Assembly: GCA_027627225.1 (NCBI GenBank)
Contig: JAPFQT010000150.1
Coordinates: forward strand, 439,001-503,000
Source of the DNA: Congeria kusceri
Taxonomy: Eukaryota > Mollusca > Bivalvia > Myida > Dreissenidae
Direction of reading: 5' to 3'
Length of the DNA: 64,000 nucleotides
Part shown: one piece after another, positions 25,751 to 37,542 of the stretch
Layout: every line of letters starts with the position of its first letter
How positions within the stretch are numbered: the stretch's first letter is position 1
Translations under genes and position numbers: made by a program
Notes under the pieces: generated by a model
The model's database searches: none
What the model was told of the DNA's origin: nothing
What the model saw: the letters and a program-made list of their open reading frames with translations, nothing else

Positions 25751-25884
25751 ATATATCAGGCGTGTTGTGGGAAAACCGGGATTACTGCATAGGCGTAAAG
25801 TGTCGTCCCGGAACAGCCTGTGCAGTCCCCACAGGCTGATCCGGGACAACAGTTTATGCTTTTCCCACAATACGCATCATATAA
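25751..25884. mobile_element. Compact MITE copy of the 267-512 family
   Basis: The left end ATCAGGCGTGTTGTGGG and the right end CCCACAATACGCATCAT are inverted. Between them lie 'gcgtaaagtgtcgtcccgga' and 'cacaggctgatccgggac'. At about 134 bp it is an internally deleted version of the family. It sits between segments sharing 'attgggctac' (about 25660 and 26020), which suggests insertion into an older repeat. Confidence 0.78.
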
Positions 25885-26130
25885 AATATAATGTAAAATA
25901 TATTTCTTAAATAATTAATAAAGATTATTCTAATCATCCTGAACACGTTGGAAAAGATTATTCATATTTCTGAAATAATTTTAGAACTATATTGTTTACT
26001 GTGTGATTCATGTAAAACGTATTGGGCTAGTAGGGCTACTGTTGAAACATTCTGGTAGCCCAGTGGGCTACCTGCAAATTTTAAAATTTGTTGGACACTG
26101 TAAATGTATGTTGTCATGATGTTTAATCAA
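25885..26130. other. Flank with 'gggctac' segments
   Basis: Contains 'gtagcccagtgggctacctg' near 26063, a short palindrome. No gene is seen. Confidence 0.4.
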
Positions 26131-26380
26131 ATGCCATTGCCTCATGTTACATTACCATTTCATTAGATTACCTTCGCATTTTGTCATTTTGTGACTTTAA
26201 CCCTGCATGATGTTTTATTACCTTGCAATGTTTTACGTTTTGTTACATTACCATTTCTTTGCATGGTACATTACGATCGCATTGCCTGATATTAATTATG
26301 CATAAGTTAAAATACTATTTGATTTAGTAAAATTACCATAGCATTATGTTTACTGGTAGTTCCATTGTATTTTGTAACAT
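26131..26380. repeat. Degenerate edge of the 23-bp array
   Basis: Irregular 'acattaccattgc' and 'gttttattaccttgc' copies at variable spacing lead into the homogeneous array, as in the 35-bp array at 11.1-12.2 kb. Confidence 0.65.
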
Positions 26381-28578
26381 TACCATTGCTTTATGGCACA
26401 TTACCATTGTGATTTTTTGCACATTACCATTGTGCTTTATGGCAAATTACCATAGTTCGTTATGGCACATTACCATTGTGCATTATGGCACATTACCATT
26501 ATGCTTTAAGGCACATTACCATTGCTTTATGGCACATTACCATTGCTCTATGGCAAATTACCATTGTGCTTTATGGCACATTACCATTGTGCTTTATGGC
26601 ACACTACTATTGTGCTTTATGGCAAATTACCATTGTGCTTTATGGCAAATTACCATTGTGTATTATGGCACATTACCATTGTGCTTTACGGCCTATTACC
26701 ATTGTGCTTTATGGCACATTACCATTGTGCTTTATGGCACATTACCATTGCGCTTTATGGCACATTACCATTGTGCTTTATGGCACATTACCATTGTGCT
26801 TTATGGCACATTACCATTGTGCTTTATGGCACATTACCATTGTGAATTATGACACATTACCATTGTGCTTTATGGCAAATTACCATCGTGCTTTATGGCA
26901 AATTACCATTGATTTATGGCACATTACCATTGCTCTATGGCAAATTACCATTGTGCTTTATGGCACATTACCATTGTGCTTTATGGCACATTACTATTGT
27001 GCATTATGGCACATTACCATTGTGCTTTACGGCCTATTACCATTGTGCTTTATGGCACATCACCATTGTGTTTTATGGCACATTAATATTGTGCTTTATA
27101 GCACATTACCATTGCTTTATGGCACATTACCATTGCTTTATGGCACATTACCATTGTGCTGTATGGCACATTACCATTGTGCTTTATAGCACATTACCAT
27201 TGCTTTATGGCACATTTCCATTGTGCTTTATGGCACATTGCCATTGTGCTTTATGGCACATTAATATTGTGCTTTATGGCACATTACCATTGTGCTTTAT
27301 GGCACATTAATATTGTGCTTTATGGCACATTACCATTGTGCTTTAAGGCACACTACCATTGCTTTATCGCACATTAACATTGTGCTTTATGGCACATTAC
27401 CATTGTGCTTTATGGCACATTACCATTGTGCTTTAAGGCACATTACCATTGTGCTTTATGGCACATTACCATTGTGCATTATGGCACATTACCATTGTGC
27501 TTTATGGCACATTACCATTGTACATTATGGCACATTACCATTGTGCTTTATGGCACATTACCATTGTGCTTTTTTGCACATTACCATTGTGCTTTATGGC
27601 ACATTAATATTGTGCTTTATGGCACATTACCATTGCTTTATGGCACATTACCATTGCTTTATGGCACATTACCATTGTTCGTTATGGCACATTACCATTG
27701 TGCTTTATGGCACATTACCATTGCTTTATGGCACATTACCATTGCGCTTTATGGCACATTACCATTGTTCGTTATGGCACATTACCGTTGTGCTTTATGG
27801 CACATTACCATTGTGCTTTAAGGCACATTACCATTGTGCTTTATGGCAAATTACCATTGTGCTTTATGGCAAATTACCATTGCTTTATGGCACATTACCA
27901 TTGCTCTATGGCAAATTACCATTGTGCTTTATGGCACATTACCATTGTGATTTATGGCACATTACTATTGTGCATTATGGCACATTACGATTGTGCTTTA
28001 CGGCCTATTACCATTGTGCTTTATGGCACATCACCATTGTGCTTTATGGCACATTAATATTGTGCTTTATGGCACATTACCATTGCTTTATGGCACATTA
28101 CCATTGCTTTATGGCACATTAACATTGTGCTTTTTGGCACATTACCATTGTGCTTTATGGCACATTACCATTGCTTTATGGCACATTACCATTGTGCTTT
28201 ATGGCAAATTACCATTGTGCTTTATGGCACATTAATATTGTGCTTTATGGCACATTACCATTGTGCTTTATGGCACATTACCATTGCTTTATGGCACATT
28301 ACCATTGTGCTTTATGGCACATTACCATTGTGCTATATGACACATTACCATTGTGCTTTATGGCACATTACCATTGTGCTTTGTGGCACATTAATATTGT
28401 GCTTTATGGCACATTACCATTGTGCTTTATGGCACATTTCCATTGCTTTATGGCACATTACCATTGTGCTTTATGGCACATTACCATTGTGCTTTATGGC
28501 ACATTACCATTGCTTTATGGCACATTACCATTATATTTTGTAACATTACCATTGCTTTATGGCACATTACCATTGTAT
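26381..28578. repeat. 23/21-bp minisatellite, about 95 copies
   Basis: The unit is 'tttatggcacattaccattgtgc' (23 bp), with a shorter form lacking TG (21 bp) interspersed. Variants (ggcaaatt, ggcctatt, attaatatt, gcattatgg) recur in the same order in separate blocks, so it has higher-order structure. The long frames here (up to 276 codons) are repeat translations. Confidence 0.95.
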
Positions 28579-29107
28579 TTGGTTAAATAATTATATGCAT
28601 TACATTTTGTTAACTGTATTATTTTAAAATGCCATTGGCTTTTTTAAAATTACCATTGGCTTTTGATGGTAATCACCTTCTTGTAAATAAGTAAAATTGA
28701 CATTGTTCGACATACTGTCTGTATATAGGTGCATCTCTGTAGATAATAGTTGTTTTTGTGTGCCATATGAAATACATGTACGCTGTATACAAAGGTTACA
28801 TAGAAAATCCAGTGTTCAAGTTGTTTGGTGATCCGTTTTGTTTTGCCTTGTACGTTTTATTCTGAATCAAAATTTAGATTTGCTGCTTATATGTACATGT
28901 CAACCAAAAAAATCTTACTGACATCTAAACATTGTAGCAGTTAAAAGAACAATGTATAGACTATGAGCAGTCTGTAGCAATGTATGAATCAACAATCGAT
29001 TTAAAGAAATAATTAAATTATTTCCTTCAAGACAATCATTCGTTGTCCCCCCATTCTTGGTGATACTTCTTTGTACGTTCAACATGCTGAGCTCAGTTTT
29101 TTTGTTG
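28579..29107. other. No gene seen
   Basis: Decayed repeat units to about 28680 are followed by AT-rich unique sequence. Confidence 0.4.
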
Positions 29108-29535
29108 ATATGAATACAGATGCCACTGCTGGTGTCATAGTTTATGTCAATATTAATGTCATCGTAGATGTAATCGCAGATGTCATAGTGTATGTCATTG
29201 TTGATGTGACTGCTGATGTCATAATTTATGTCATTGTTGATGTCATAATTTATGTCAGTGTTGATGTCATTGCTGATGTCATATTTAATGTCATCGCCGA
29301 TGACACAGTGTATGTCAAAGTTGATGTCATCGCTGATGTCACAATTTATGCCAATGTTGATGTCATAGTTTATCTCAATGTTGATAAATCGCTGATGCCA
29401 TAATTTATGTCAATGTTGACATCATTGTTGATGTCATACTTTATGTCAATAAATGATGTCATCGCTCATATTTTATGTCAGTGTTGATGTTATTTTTTGA
29501 TGTCATCGCTGATACCATACTTTACAATGTCCATG
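29108..29535. repeat. 12-bp-based minisatellite
   Basis: Alternating 'gttgatgtcatt' and 'gttgatgtcataatttatgtc' units with a basic 12-bp period. The 110-codon open frame at 29071-29403 reads as VDVIADVIVYV repeats and is probably not a gene. Confidence 0.85.
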
Positions 29536-30124
29536 TTACTTCAATGTTGCCAGTATATTCTTATTCTGTTGCCAGTGTAGTGTGTACATTGTAGGACCGT
29601 TAGCCAAATGCTAGTTTAGTTTTAATGTACATGGTATAAATTTTGGCCTTCTGCTTTTACTGTTAAATTGTTTAGCGGAACGTACATATGCTAAAATCAA
29701 AAGTAATATATTTTAATTATTTCAGTTAGTTTTTAAAAAAATAAAACTTGGGGCTTTTGTCGCTCATGTTTTTTTCGTGATATTTCAAGCTAGTGTACCT
29801 ATTTAGGAAACTTAAATATAAATATAATGTTCATCCTTATTTATTTTTTTTGTTCGTTTTGAGTTATATGGGCACGTCTGTATATACAAACAAAAACTAG
29901 TCGATGTTGTGATTACAAATGATTTGGTTATACACTGAAAACTAATATAAAAAAAACAGCAACTATAAAACTGTTGTTTGTTATGTCGTGTACTTGTCTG
30001 TTATTTGGTTATGCAGTTATCTTGTTTTCTGAGTTTGCGCTAGCGGTACTAATAGAACTGAATCTCTTGCGCTTATTTCCTGTGTAGAATAAGTAATGTT
30101 TCAGTTTGAAACCTTTGAAGTTAA
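29536..30124. other. No gene seen
   Basis: AT-rich unique sequence. Confidence 0.4.
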
Positions 30125-31228
30125 CCAACCGTGGTGTCTTAAGAACAGAACCAAAACTGTGGTGTCTTAAAAAGTCCACGAACCAGTATCATGACGTCTT
30201 AAATGTTAAATTACCAGTACTGTGGTGTCTTAATAGTTAACGAACCATACCATGGCGTCCTAAAAGTTAAATAACCAGTACCATGACGTCGTAAAAGTTA
30301 TTAAAAAAAACAGTACCATGACGTCGTAAAAGTTAAGTAACCAGTACCGTGACGTGGTAAAAGTTAAATTACCAGTACCATGACGTCGTTGAAGTTAAAT
30401 AACCAGTACTGTGGTGTACTCAAGCCAACGAACCAGTACCATGACGTCTTAATAGTAACAAAAAACAGTACTGTGGTGTACTCAAAGTTAAATAACCAGT
30501 ACTGTGGTGTACTCAAAGTTAAATAACCAGTACTGTGGTGTACTCAAAGCCAACGAACCAGTATCATGACGTCTTAAAAGTAAAAAAAAAACAGTACTGT
30601 GGTGTACTCAAAGTTAAATAACCAGTACTGTGGTGTACTCAAAGTTAAATAACCAGTACTGTGGTGTACTCAAAGCCAACGAACCACTACCATGACGTCT
30701 TAAAAGTAAAAAAAAACAACAGTACTGTGGTGTACTCAAAGTTAAATAACCAGTACTGTGGCGTCTTAAACGTTTACAAACCAGTATCATGACGTCTTAA
30801 CAGTTAAAGAACCAGTAATGGGTTATCTTAAAAGTTAAATAACTAGTACCATAACGACTTAAAAGTTAAAGAACCAGAACTGTGGCGTCTTAAACGGTAA
30901 AAAACACAGTACTGGGGCGTCTTAAAAGTAAAATAACAAGTACCATGGCGTCGTAGAAGTTAAAGAACCAGTACTGTGTAGTCTTGAAAGTTAAATAACC
31001 AGTACCATAACGACTTTAAAGTTAAACAACCAGTACTGTGCCGTCCTAAAGGTAAAAGAAGCAGTACAGTTGCGTCTTCAAGTTAAATAACCAGTACCAT
31101 GACGTCTTAGAAAGTTAAAGAACTAGTACTGTGGCGTCTTAAAAGTTAAATAACCAGTACGATGGTGTCTTAAAAGTTAAATAACCATGCAGTACCATGG
31201 CGTCCTAAAAATTATATAGCCAGTTTCA
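30125..31228. repeat. 31-bp minisatellite with a ~125-bp higher-order period
   Basis: The basic unit is 'aaataaccagtactgtggtg' plus 'tactcaaagtt' (31 bp). Two subtypes alternate, tactgtggtgt and taccatgacgtct. In the middle a four-unit block repeats at about 125 bp ('ccaacgaaccagta' at about 30424, 30550 and 30675). At least nine copies contain TGACGTC, the half-site core of a CRE-type bZIP motif. Confidence 0.9.
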
Positions 31229-31544
31229 TGGCGTTTTCAAACTTTTAAGAAACAGCACTGCAATCCACATTGTTGTATATATTGATCATATTGCACAGGC
31301 TTATGTCTATAAACATAATGAATAAACCATGCAGTAGTTTTATTTTCAAAGTATTCACTGTACAATTATATGTAATTAAGAATAGTAATATTTAGCTAAT
31401 TAATATTTTAGTCACCGGTGTGCGTGAATGCGGAACCTCGGGAACGCATTTAGTCTAAATAAAAACAAAACCAACATTGTTTGGCTTGAGGCTATTGTAA
31501 ACCGTATTTCGACATTTAATTATTGAAAATGTAATATAGATTTA

Positions 31545-32110
31545 CGCCGCGTTTACATGATTCCGTATCCGTATAAAAATCGAACACATTGAAAATCGTT
31601 GGACCGGTTCCATGTCTCCCTATCCGTATCCGCATGTGCTTGTCCGTATAGTGCCTCCATATAGAATCGCTCGCTGAGCGATTTTATGCGGATACGGACA
31701 GCATACGGACGCCATGGAGCAAGACGAAAGGGCAATGTGCGTGCTGTGTAAACTATTTTAAAATATAGATATTTACTTATATATTATAAATAGTACGCAA
31801 TTTGTTAAATGCTAACAAATTAAAAGGAATTTGCTGAATTTGAAAAATAAACATGCTGTAAAATGTAGAGACTTCGTTGGCATTGGTTAAATAATCATTA
31901 ATTGTAGAGAATTTGTTTTTATTTCACTGCAATATCTAGCACTAAAAATGAAAATGCTCGTCTAATATTGACATTTTGATAGTCTCAGAATCAAACAGGA
32001 AGACATTAATAAACACACGGATACGGCTGCATGGAAACGGTATTCCGATGTGAAATTTTGCGGATACGTATGCTGATTCGGATCCGTATAAGGATATGAA
32101 CACATGCATT
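31545..32110. mobile_element. Possible MITE remnant with inverted CGGATACG blocks
   Basis: Sequences such as 'ttccgtatccgtat' (31560) and 'gcggatacggacagcatacg' (31690) occur in opposite orientation. Further 'ggatacgg' copies lie at 32020-32100. A second 'tgtaaac' end is near 31747. The overall structure suggests one or two nested inverted-repeat elements whose edges I cannot fix. Confidence 0.4.
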
Positions 32111-32212
32111 TCGTTCGAAAAATTATTTATTCGTTGAATTTCCACGTTTGTTTAATATGCTATGAAATAAATTTTTCGAGGATTGTGTTACACTGAGTAT
32201 TATTTAGACAAC

Positions 32213-32330
32213 AATATACGGCAGAGCTGGGCCGGGCATCTATAATCGGCCCGCTGCCGATATAACGGCCAGAGGGCCGTTACACGGCTAGGGCCGATTA
32301 TAGACGCCCGGCCCAGCTCTACCGTATATT
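32213..32330. mobile_element. GC-rich foldback element (~118 bp)
   Basis: Arms of about 50 bp are inverted: 'aatatacggcagagctgggc' at the left and 'gcccagctctaccgtatatt' at the right, with 'tataatcggccc' repeated inside. The GC content contrasts sharply with the AT-rich flanks. It would form a long hairpin. Confidence 0.8.
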
Positions 32331-34163
32331 ATCGTTTATAATACATATTATCCTGTCACACGAAAAGAATCATGTTACTTTCTTTATTACACAAAATGTT
32401 AACAAAAAACAAACTTTCCGTACTTTTATTCAACTAATTACGCAATACGTGACGCAATTCTAACGAATGACGTAATTTATAAACAGAAAAACAATGACGA
32501 AACAAACCAGTTTTAGCTGGACTCTCAGTTTTTTTGTGACAACGATTATGTCGTGTTTGGTTTTATTTTTTAGTAAAATACACTACATTTAGTTTAATAA
32601 ATCGTGCATGGACGAATTCTGAATGATGAATGTGTCAAATGGATAAATAATATATTTTGAGACTTTGAATCGGAATGAAATCTAACGTTCTGACCAGTAA
32701 TTGCACTTTCGTAAATCGTGTTTCTGGTCAGAATGGTTCATATGCAATTAATATCATGATTGTTAAAAATTAAGGCTTATGGATACAAGAAAACGGAATT
32801 GAAGTGCTGACATTATTGTTGGAAGCAATGGATTGAAATTGAGGTACAGTAAAAGTTTCCGATCTGTTCAAGTTTGTTCAGTGAATCTTTTTCTCAAACT
32901 CAAAGATGCATTGGCTATATAGATCCTCTATATATTTAATCAATTTAACTACAAATTCCGTTAATATTCTGTATTTGCATTTTCGGATTTAACCGTTTGA
33001 TTTTGACTAAATACGCCGTTCGTTGTCGGTGACGTCGCGATCGGATTCTCTTCGATTATCGAAAAATCGGCCGCGGCCAATTATATTATATCGGCTCAGC
33101 GGACCCGCGTAACGGTCCGTAATCGACGTCAAATTGCTACTATTTTTAGTAACAATATGTATTATTAGTCGTTAAAACTATTATTTAAAGGAATCAAACA
33201 AGTCTTTAGCTAAACAATTTTACCAGCTTTTTTAGCAATATTTACAGTTCAAACTTTCGAAAATGTAAACGAAGCAAACTTAAAACATGCCATTATTATA
33301 ATCTTCTGACCTGGCAAGTAGAAACGTCCTTAAAAAGTGCTCGATTTTTGTTATAGAATATTTGTACGAATCCAATGATAATCGGCAATCATCTCAATAT
33401 ATTGTCTTTCTAGAAACGAGACCCCGTATCCAGTTGCTTAATTATACAATTTTGTAACGACCGTTAACATTTGCAAAGTGTTCTATGTTTGTATGTATTT
33501 AAGTTTATTTGAAGGAATTATCTTTTTTTTCATCAATTTTATTACGACAGAAATGTTTCACATCAAAAGTTTGAAAACTAATATACATATGTATAATATT
33601 GGTACTGTTTATAAGACGTTATCGCGATTCGACATTCCCGTTACATTTAGTGCTTAGAGAGGTAGAAAAAAAGCAACAAATACTTATTGGGAATATGTGT
33701 TAATACTATTTCTACAATAAAAAGATAAAAAACATTCTTTATTCGATCACAGTTCATAAGACAGCTGATCTATAAGATTGAAAAAGTTCTATCACAGCGA
33801 GATAATTACCAATAATATTTACTGGGTTGCCTTACTGTGACAATCAACGTGTTCAACAATTTCAAATACATCCTCTTTCAATGTAACGATGGTTATTCGG
33901 GAATTTTGAGAAATTATTAATTATTTTTGTTCATAGTGGACCAAAACTGGTATAATTTTAAAAGTGTAAGCTCGAGAATAATAGAAACTAAAGTTCAAAA
34001 ATTAATAACGACCAGTCATATCACGCGTCGAAACGCGGTAACCATAGCAAAAAACATCCAACAAACCTTATTCGTTTACTCGCATGAGTACAAAATGCAA
34101 ATATATACAACTGTCTTAATATAACCGTGAGGTCATCTTATAAAGGTGATGCATTCACACAGT
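32331..34163. other. No gene seen
   Basis: AT-rich sequence. A GC-rich patch at 33020-33125 contains 'atcggccgcggccaatta', reminiscent of the foldback at 32213. No supported exon is seen. Confidence 0.4.
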
Positions 34164-34819
34164 TTAAAATCGCATCAGCAGTACCAACGCAGTGATCATA
34201 ACAAAGCCGCTCGAGGCTTTGCTAAAACCGGCGTTGTCCTGGGAGCCACTTCCTGTTCGGCCGCTCGATGCTCCACTGCCGCTACTTCCGCCTCCAGAAA
34301 TTCCACCGCCATAACTTCCGTTTGACTGGGAACCGCTTCCATTAGATCCACTGCCAGATGTACCGTTTCTATTAGATCCACTGCCAGATGTACCGTTGCC
34401 ATTAGATCCACTGCCAGATGTACCGCTACCATTAGATTCAGTGCCAGATGTACCGCTTCCACTAAATCCACTGCCAGATGTACCGCTACCATTAGATCCA
34501 CTGCTAGATGTCCCGCTGCCATTAGATCCACTGCTAGATGTACCGTTTCCATAAGATCCACTTCCAGATGTCCCGCTTCCATTAGATCCACTGCCAGATC
34601 TACCGCATCCATAAGATCCACTGCCTGATGTACCGCTTCCATTAGATCCACTGCCGCATGTCCCGCTTCCATTAAATCCACTGCCATTCGTTCCATTACC
34701 AGATATTCCGTTACCAATATTTCCACTTCCGGTAGTTAGACCCCCATTACTTCCACCTCCCGCGTTCAAGTTGCCGTTACTTCCACCTCCAGTGTTCGCT
34801 TGCGCCAAAGTTGTAGGAG
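34164..34819 (-). CDS. WxxW mucin-like gene, last exon: Gly/Ser/Asn repeats and GPI signal
   Basis: The - strand exon begins after an acceptor (TTTCATTTTAAG, AG at 34820-34821). Its first two bases complete the Ala codon started by the exon at 35731-35877. It encodes 217 residues: a short TTLAQANTGGGSNG linker, about 14 copies of a ten-residue repeat (GSGTSGSGSN type; 30-bp DNA period), then SSGFVMITALVLLMRF and a TAA at 34164-34166. The hydrophobic end with no cytoplasmic tail fits a GPI-anchor signal, so the protein is probably tethered to the outer cell surface or shed. Such Ser/Thr-rich repeats are usually heavily O-glycosylated. The frame is intact. Confidence 0.75.
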
Positions 34820-35730
34820 CTTAAAATGAAAGATGATACAATTAAAGACGATGCACATTCTCGTTCGTGATATTTAAATAAATTTACTTTAGCGAATTGC
34901 GTTTTACTGATATTCTAATCTTTATATTACATAACTGCACGTCAGAATCTACAGTTGTTTGTATTTGTGGCATTTTAAGTTTTTTTATGGGAACATTATG
35001 AATATGACCCATGTCCAACATTGTGACCGTTAACAAAACATACGATTGGTCTACAGTGATACCCTCTTAATGAAGAAATGAACAAGGAAATTCGATAGTA
35101 GCCATACTTCACAGAAAGGTTTCCAGTAAATAATCAGTTAAACGACTCTACGATCCAGACGGTGATCCGGATCACCATAAAAATCTTTCCGTTTTGTTTA
35201 TTAGCATTTTGCAACCTTTAAAGAACGACGGCCGAAAGACGGACAGGCGGGCCGGTGGATGAGCTGGTTTCGGATGGACGGACAAGCGGACGGACGGGAG
35301 GACAGACAGAAAATAAGACAGTACGACAGACATACAGATACACATAGACAGATGAACGGACAGACAGACAGATAGAGACGGACGGTCAGACAGACAGACA
35401 GTCGGACGGACGGATGGACAGACGGTAACAAAAATATAACCTTTTTTTACAGTAACAGTAAAAATGGCCTACTTTTAAATCATTTATTTTGCGGTGTCTA
35501 AATTTTGTGCATTATTTAACAACAAATAAATCGCACGGTTTTATAATCGTAAATTTTCATTTTTATAAATATGTTTTAAGAATAATTATGCAAAACAAAT
35601 ATCTTCGCTGGTCTTACATTCGCGCAATTTTGGGACCTCAAAATATGCGAAATTTAGACCACCGCGAAGTAAAACGACTTTAAGTTACCCTCCTTGGTGG
35701 GAGTAGTATGATCAGCCTATCAGTTCTTAC
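34820..35730. other. Intron with (GGACAGAC)n microsatellite
   Basis: Intron between the two last WxxW exons (- strand GT at 35729-35730, AG at 34820-34821). It holds a GGAC/AGAC-rich simple repeat at 35235-35425 and otherwise AT-rich sequence. The open frame in the repeat is an artefact. Confidence 0.65.
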
Positions 35731-35877
35731 CCGTTGTTGTGGTTGTCCTCAGGTTGCAACCAAACTGGATGGAGAAGTCAGGACACGACACATTGTGCCC
35801 GGGCATGGGTCTGCAATGGAGGCCTCTGATTGGGTCACACGTGGCCATGAACGTGCGTATCGCGTCGTTCAGTTGAC
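35731..35877 (-). CDS. WxxW mucin-like gene, Cys-rich exon 2
   Basis: Bounded by an acceptor (GCATGTTTCAG, AG at 35878-35879) and a strong donor (GG/GTAAGAACTG, GT at 35729-35730). It carries two bases, 48 codons and one base, so both phases fit the neighbours. It encodes the second half of a Cys domain: FMATCDPIRGLHCRP, then PGHNVSC, then PDFSIQFGC. The spacing C-x7-C-x9-C-x8-C and the terminal C-x-D-F-x-I-x-F-x-C match the end of the mucin WxxW (Mucin2_WxxW) domain, which ends C-x-DYEVRF-x-C. A TTTTT linker leads into the repeat exon. Confidence 0.78.
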
Positions 35878-35884
35878 CTGAAAC

Positions 35885-36490
35885 ATGCTGTAGCTAGTGA
35901 TTGTAGTAGTGGTTGTAGTAGTGGTTGTAGTGGTAGTGGTAGTGAAGTTGTTGTTGTTGGTGGTGGTAGGGAGTGTGGAGGTAGTGGTGGGTTAGTTGTG
36001 GTTTTAGTTGATGATGAGTTGTACTGAACGAATGTAGTAGCTAGTGGTAGTGAGTATAGTGTTTGGGATGGAGGGGATGTCGATTGTAGTAGTGCTTGTA
36101 GCGGTGGTGGTGTTGGTGGTCATAGTAGTGAAAGTTCAAGTAGTAGTTGTGATAGTGGTGTGGGTTGGGTTGATAGTGGTGGTAGTAGTAGGGAGTTTGT
36201 GGTGTGGTTGTGGTAGTGGGGTGGTATTCAGATGGTGGTGATAGTGGTGGTAGTGGGTTTGGTTATGTTGGTGGTGATGTTGGTAGTGATAGTGGTAATT
36301 TGATAGTGTGATTGTTGTGATTGTGGTGGTAGTGATGGTTTTGAGGGTGGCGGAGGTGGTGGTAGGGCTGGTTGTGTAGGAAGCGGCTGTTTTGATGGTG
36401 TTGGTAGTAGTGGTGGTGTTGGAAGTTGCGGTAGTGGCAGTGGCGAAAGTGGTGGTGACAGTGATGGCGGTGAGGTGATGATGATGATAT
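35885..36490. repeat. (GGTAGT)n-rich intronic repeat
   Basis: Imperfect GGT/AGT/GTGGTA repeats fill most of the intron between the two WxxW-domain exons. The open frames on either strand (MVVSIV..., ITTTT...) are artefacts. Confidence 0.85.
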
Positions 36491-36669
36491 AACGACGATG
36501 ATATAGTCATTGCTGCTGATGGCAATTATGTTGGTGATGATTGATTTTGTTTGACAATGAGGATGATAATAATACTTATGATCATGCTGATGTATTAATA
36601 ATGAGTATGCTGCTTTTGATGCTGCTTATGATAAATGATGATGATGACGATGCTGACGTCACTTCCTAC

Positions 36670-36782
36670 CGTAGAAGGGTTCCCCCTTCTCATCCTTGCA
36701 GTGCGCGGTCAGGTTGGAGCCGTCACTGGTATCACACACCGCGTCCAGGACGCCGCTCACCGGGAGAGGTTCCGTGTCCGTG
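36670..36782 (-). CDS. WxxW mucin-like gene, upstream Cys-rich exon
   Basis: Acceptor with a good pyrimidine tract (CGTTTGCTCCTCTCCCCAG; AG at 36783-36784) and donor TACG/GTAGGAAGT (GT at 36668-36669). It holds one base, 37 codons and one base. The encoded TDTEPLPVSGVLDAVCDTSD followed by NLTAHCKDEKGEPFY supplies the first two cysteines of the WxxW domain and the '-D-x-E-P-L-' region that normally follows W-x-x-W. The tryptophan-bearing exon and signal-peptide exon should lie further upstream (coordinates above 36800). I could not find them, so the gene is 5'-incomplete here. NLT is a possible N-glycosylation site. Confidence 0.72.
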
Positions 36783-36889
36783 CTGGGGAGAGGAGCAAAC
36801 GTTGGACCATTTGTTCTAAACCTATTTATTGAAACTTGTGAGAGAGGAGTGGGGACAAGATACAGGAATCTGCTGGAACTCCCTGTATC

Positions 36890-37076
36890 TACTACTACTG
36901 CTACTAACACTTCTGTTTTTGCTTGTGGTGCTGGTGCTACTGCTGTTACTACTATTACTGCTACTAATGCAAAAACAACATCAAAAACAACAACAACTAC
37001 TACTAATACTATCACTACTACTACTACTACTGCTACTACTTTTACTATTACTACTACTATTACTACCACTACCACA

Positions 37077-37117
<41 letters not shown>

Positions 37118-37542
37118 CACTACTACTACTGCTACTACTACCACTACCACTACTACAACTACTACTACTACTACTACCACTATTACTATTGCTACTACTA
37201 CTACCACTACCACAACTACTACTACTACTGCTACTACTACTACCACTACCACAACTACTGCTGCTACTACTACTAACAACACTACCACTATTGTTACTAC
37301 TACCACTACTACTATTACTACTACTACTAGTACTAATACTACTACTACTACTACTACTGCTGATGCTGCTGCTGCTGCAACTACTACCACTACTACTATT
37401 ACTACTGCTGCTACCACTTCCACTACTACCACTACCACTACACTTATTACCACCACCATTACTACTAATACTACCACTACTACTTCTACTTGGACCACCA
37501 CCACTACTACCACTACCACCACTTCTACCACCACTACTGCTA
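36890..37542. repeat. (CTA/ACT)n trinucleotide array, left part
   Basis: About 650 bp of CTA/CTG/CCA-type triplets. The long open frames on both strands (poly-T, poly-L, poly-V, poly-S) are artefacts. The array continues in register at 38662 after an inserted element. Confidence 0.95.

Noticed and set aside
26346..28590. Open frames of 107-276 codons (+)
   Set aside because: Translations of the 23/21-bp satellite in all frames; frame changes follow unit-length variants.
29071..29403. 110-aa protein of VDVIADVIVYV repeats
   Set aside because: 12-bp minisatellite translation; start codon and flanks lack support.
36136..36525. 129-codon Thr/His-rich frame (-)
   Set aside because: Simple-sequence translation in an intron of the WxxW gene.
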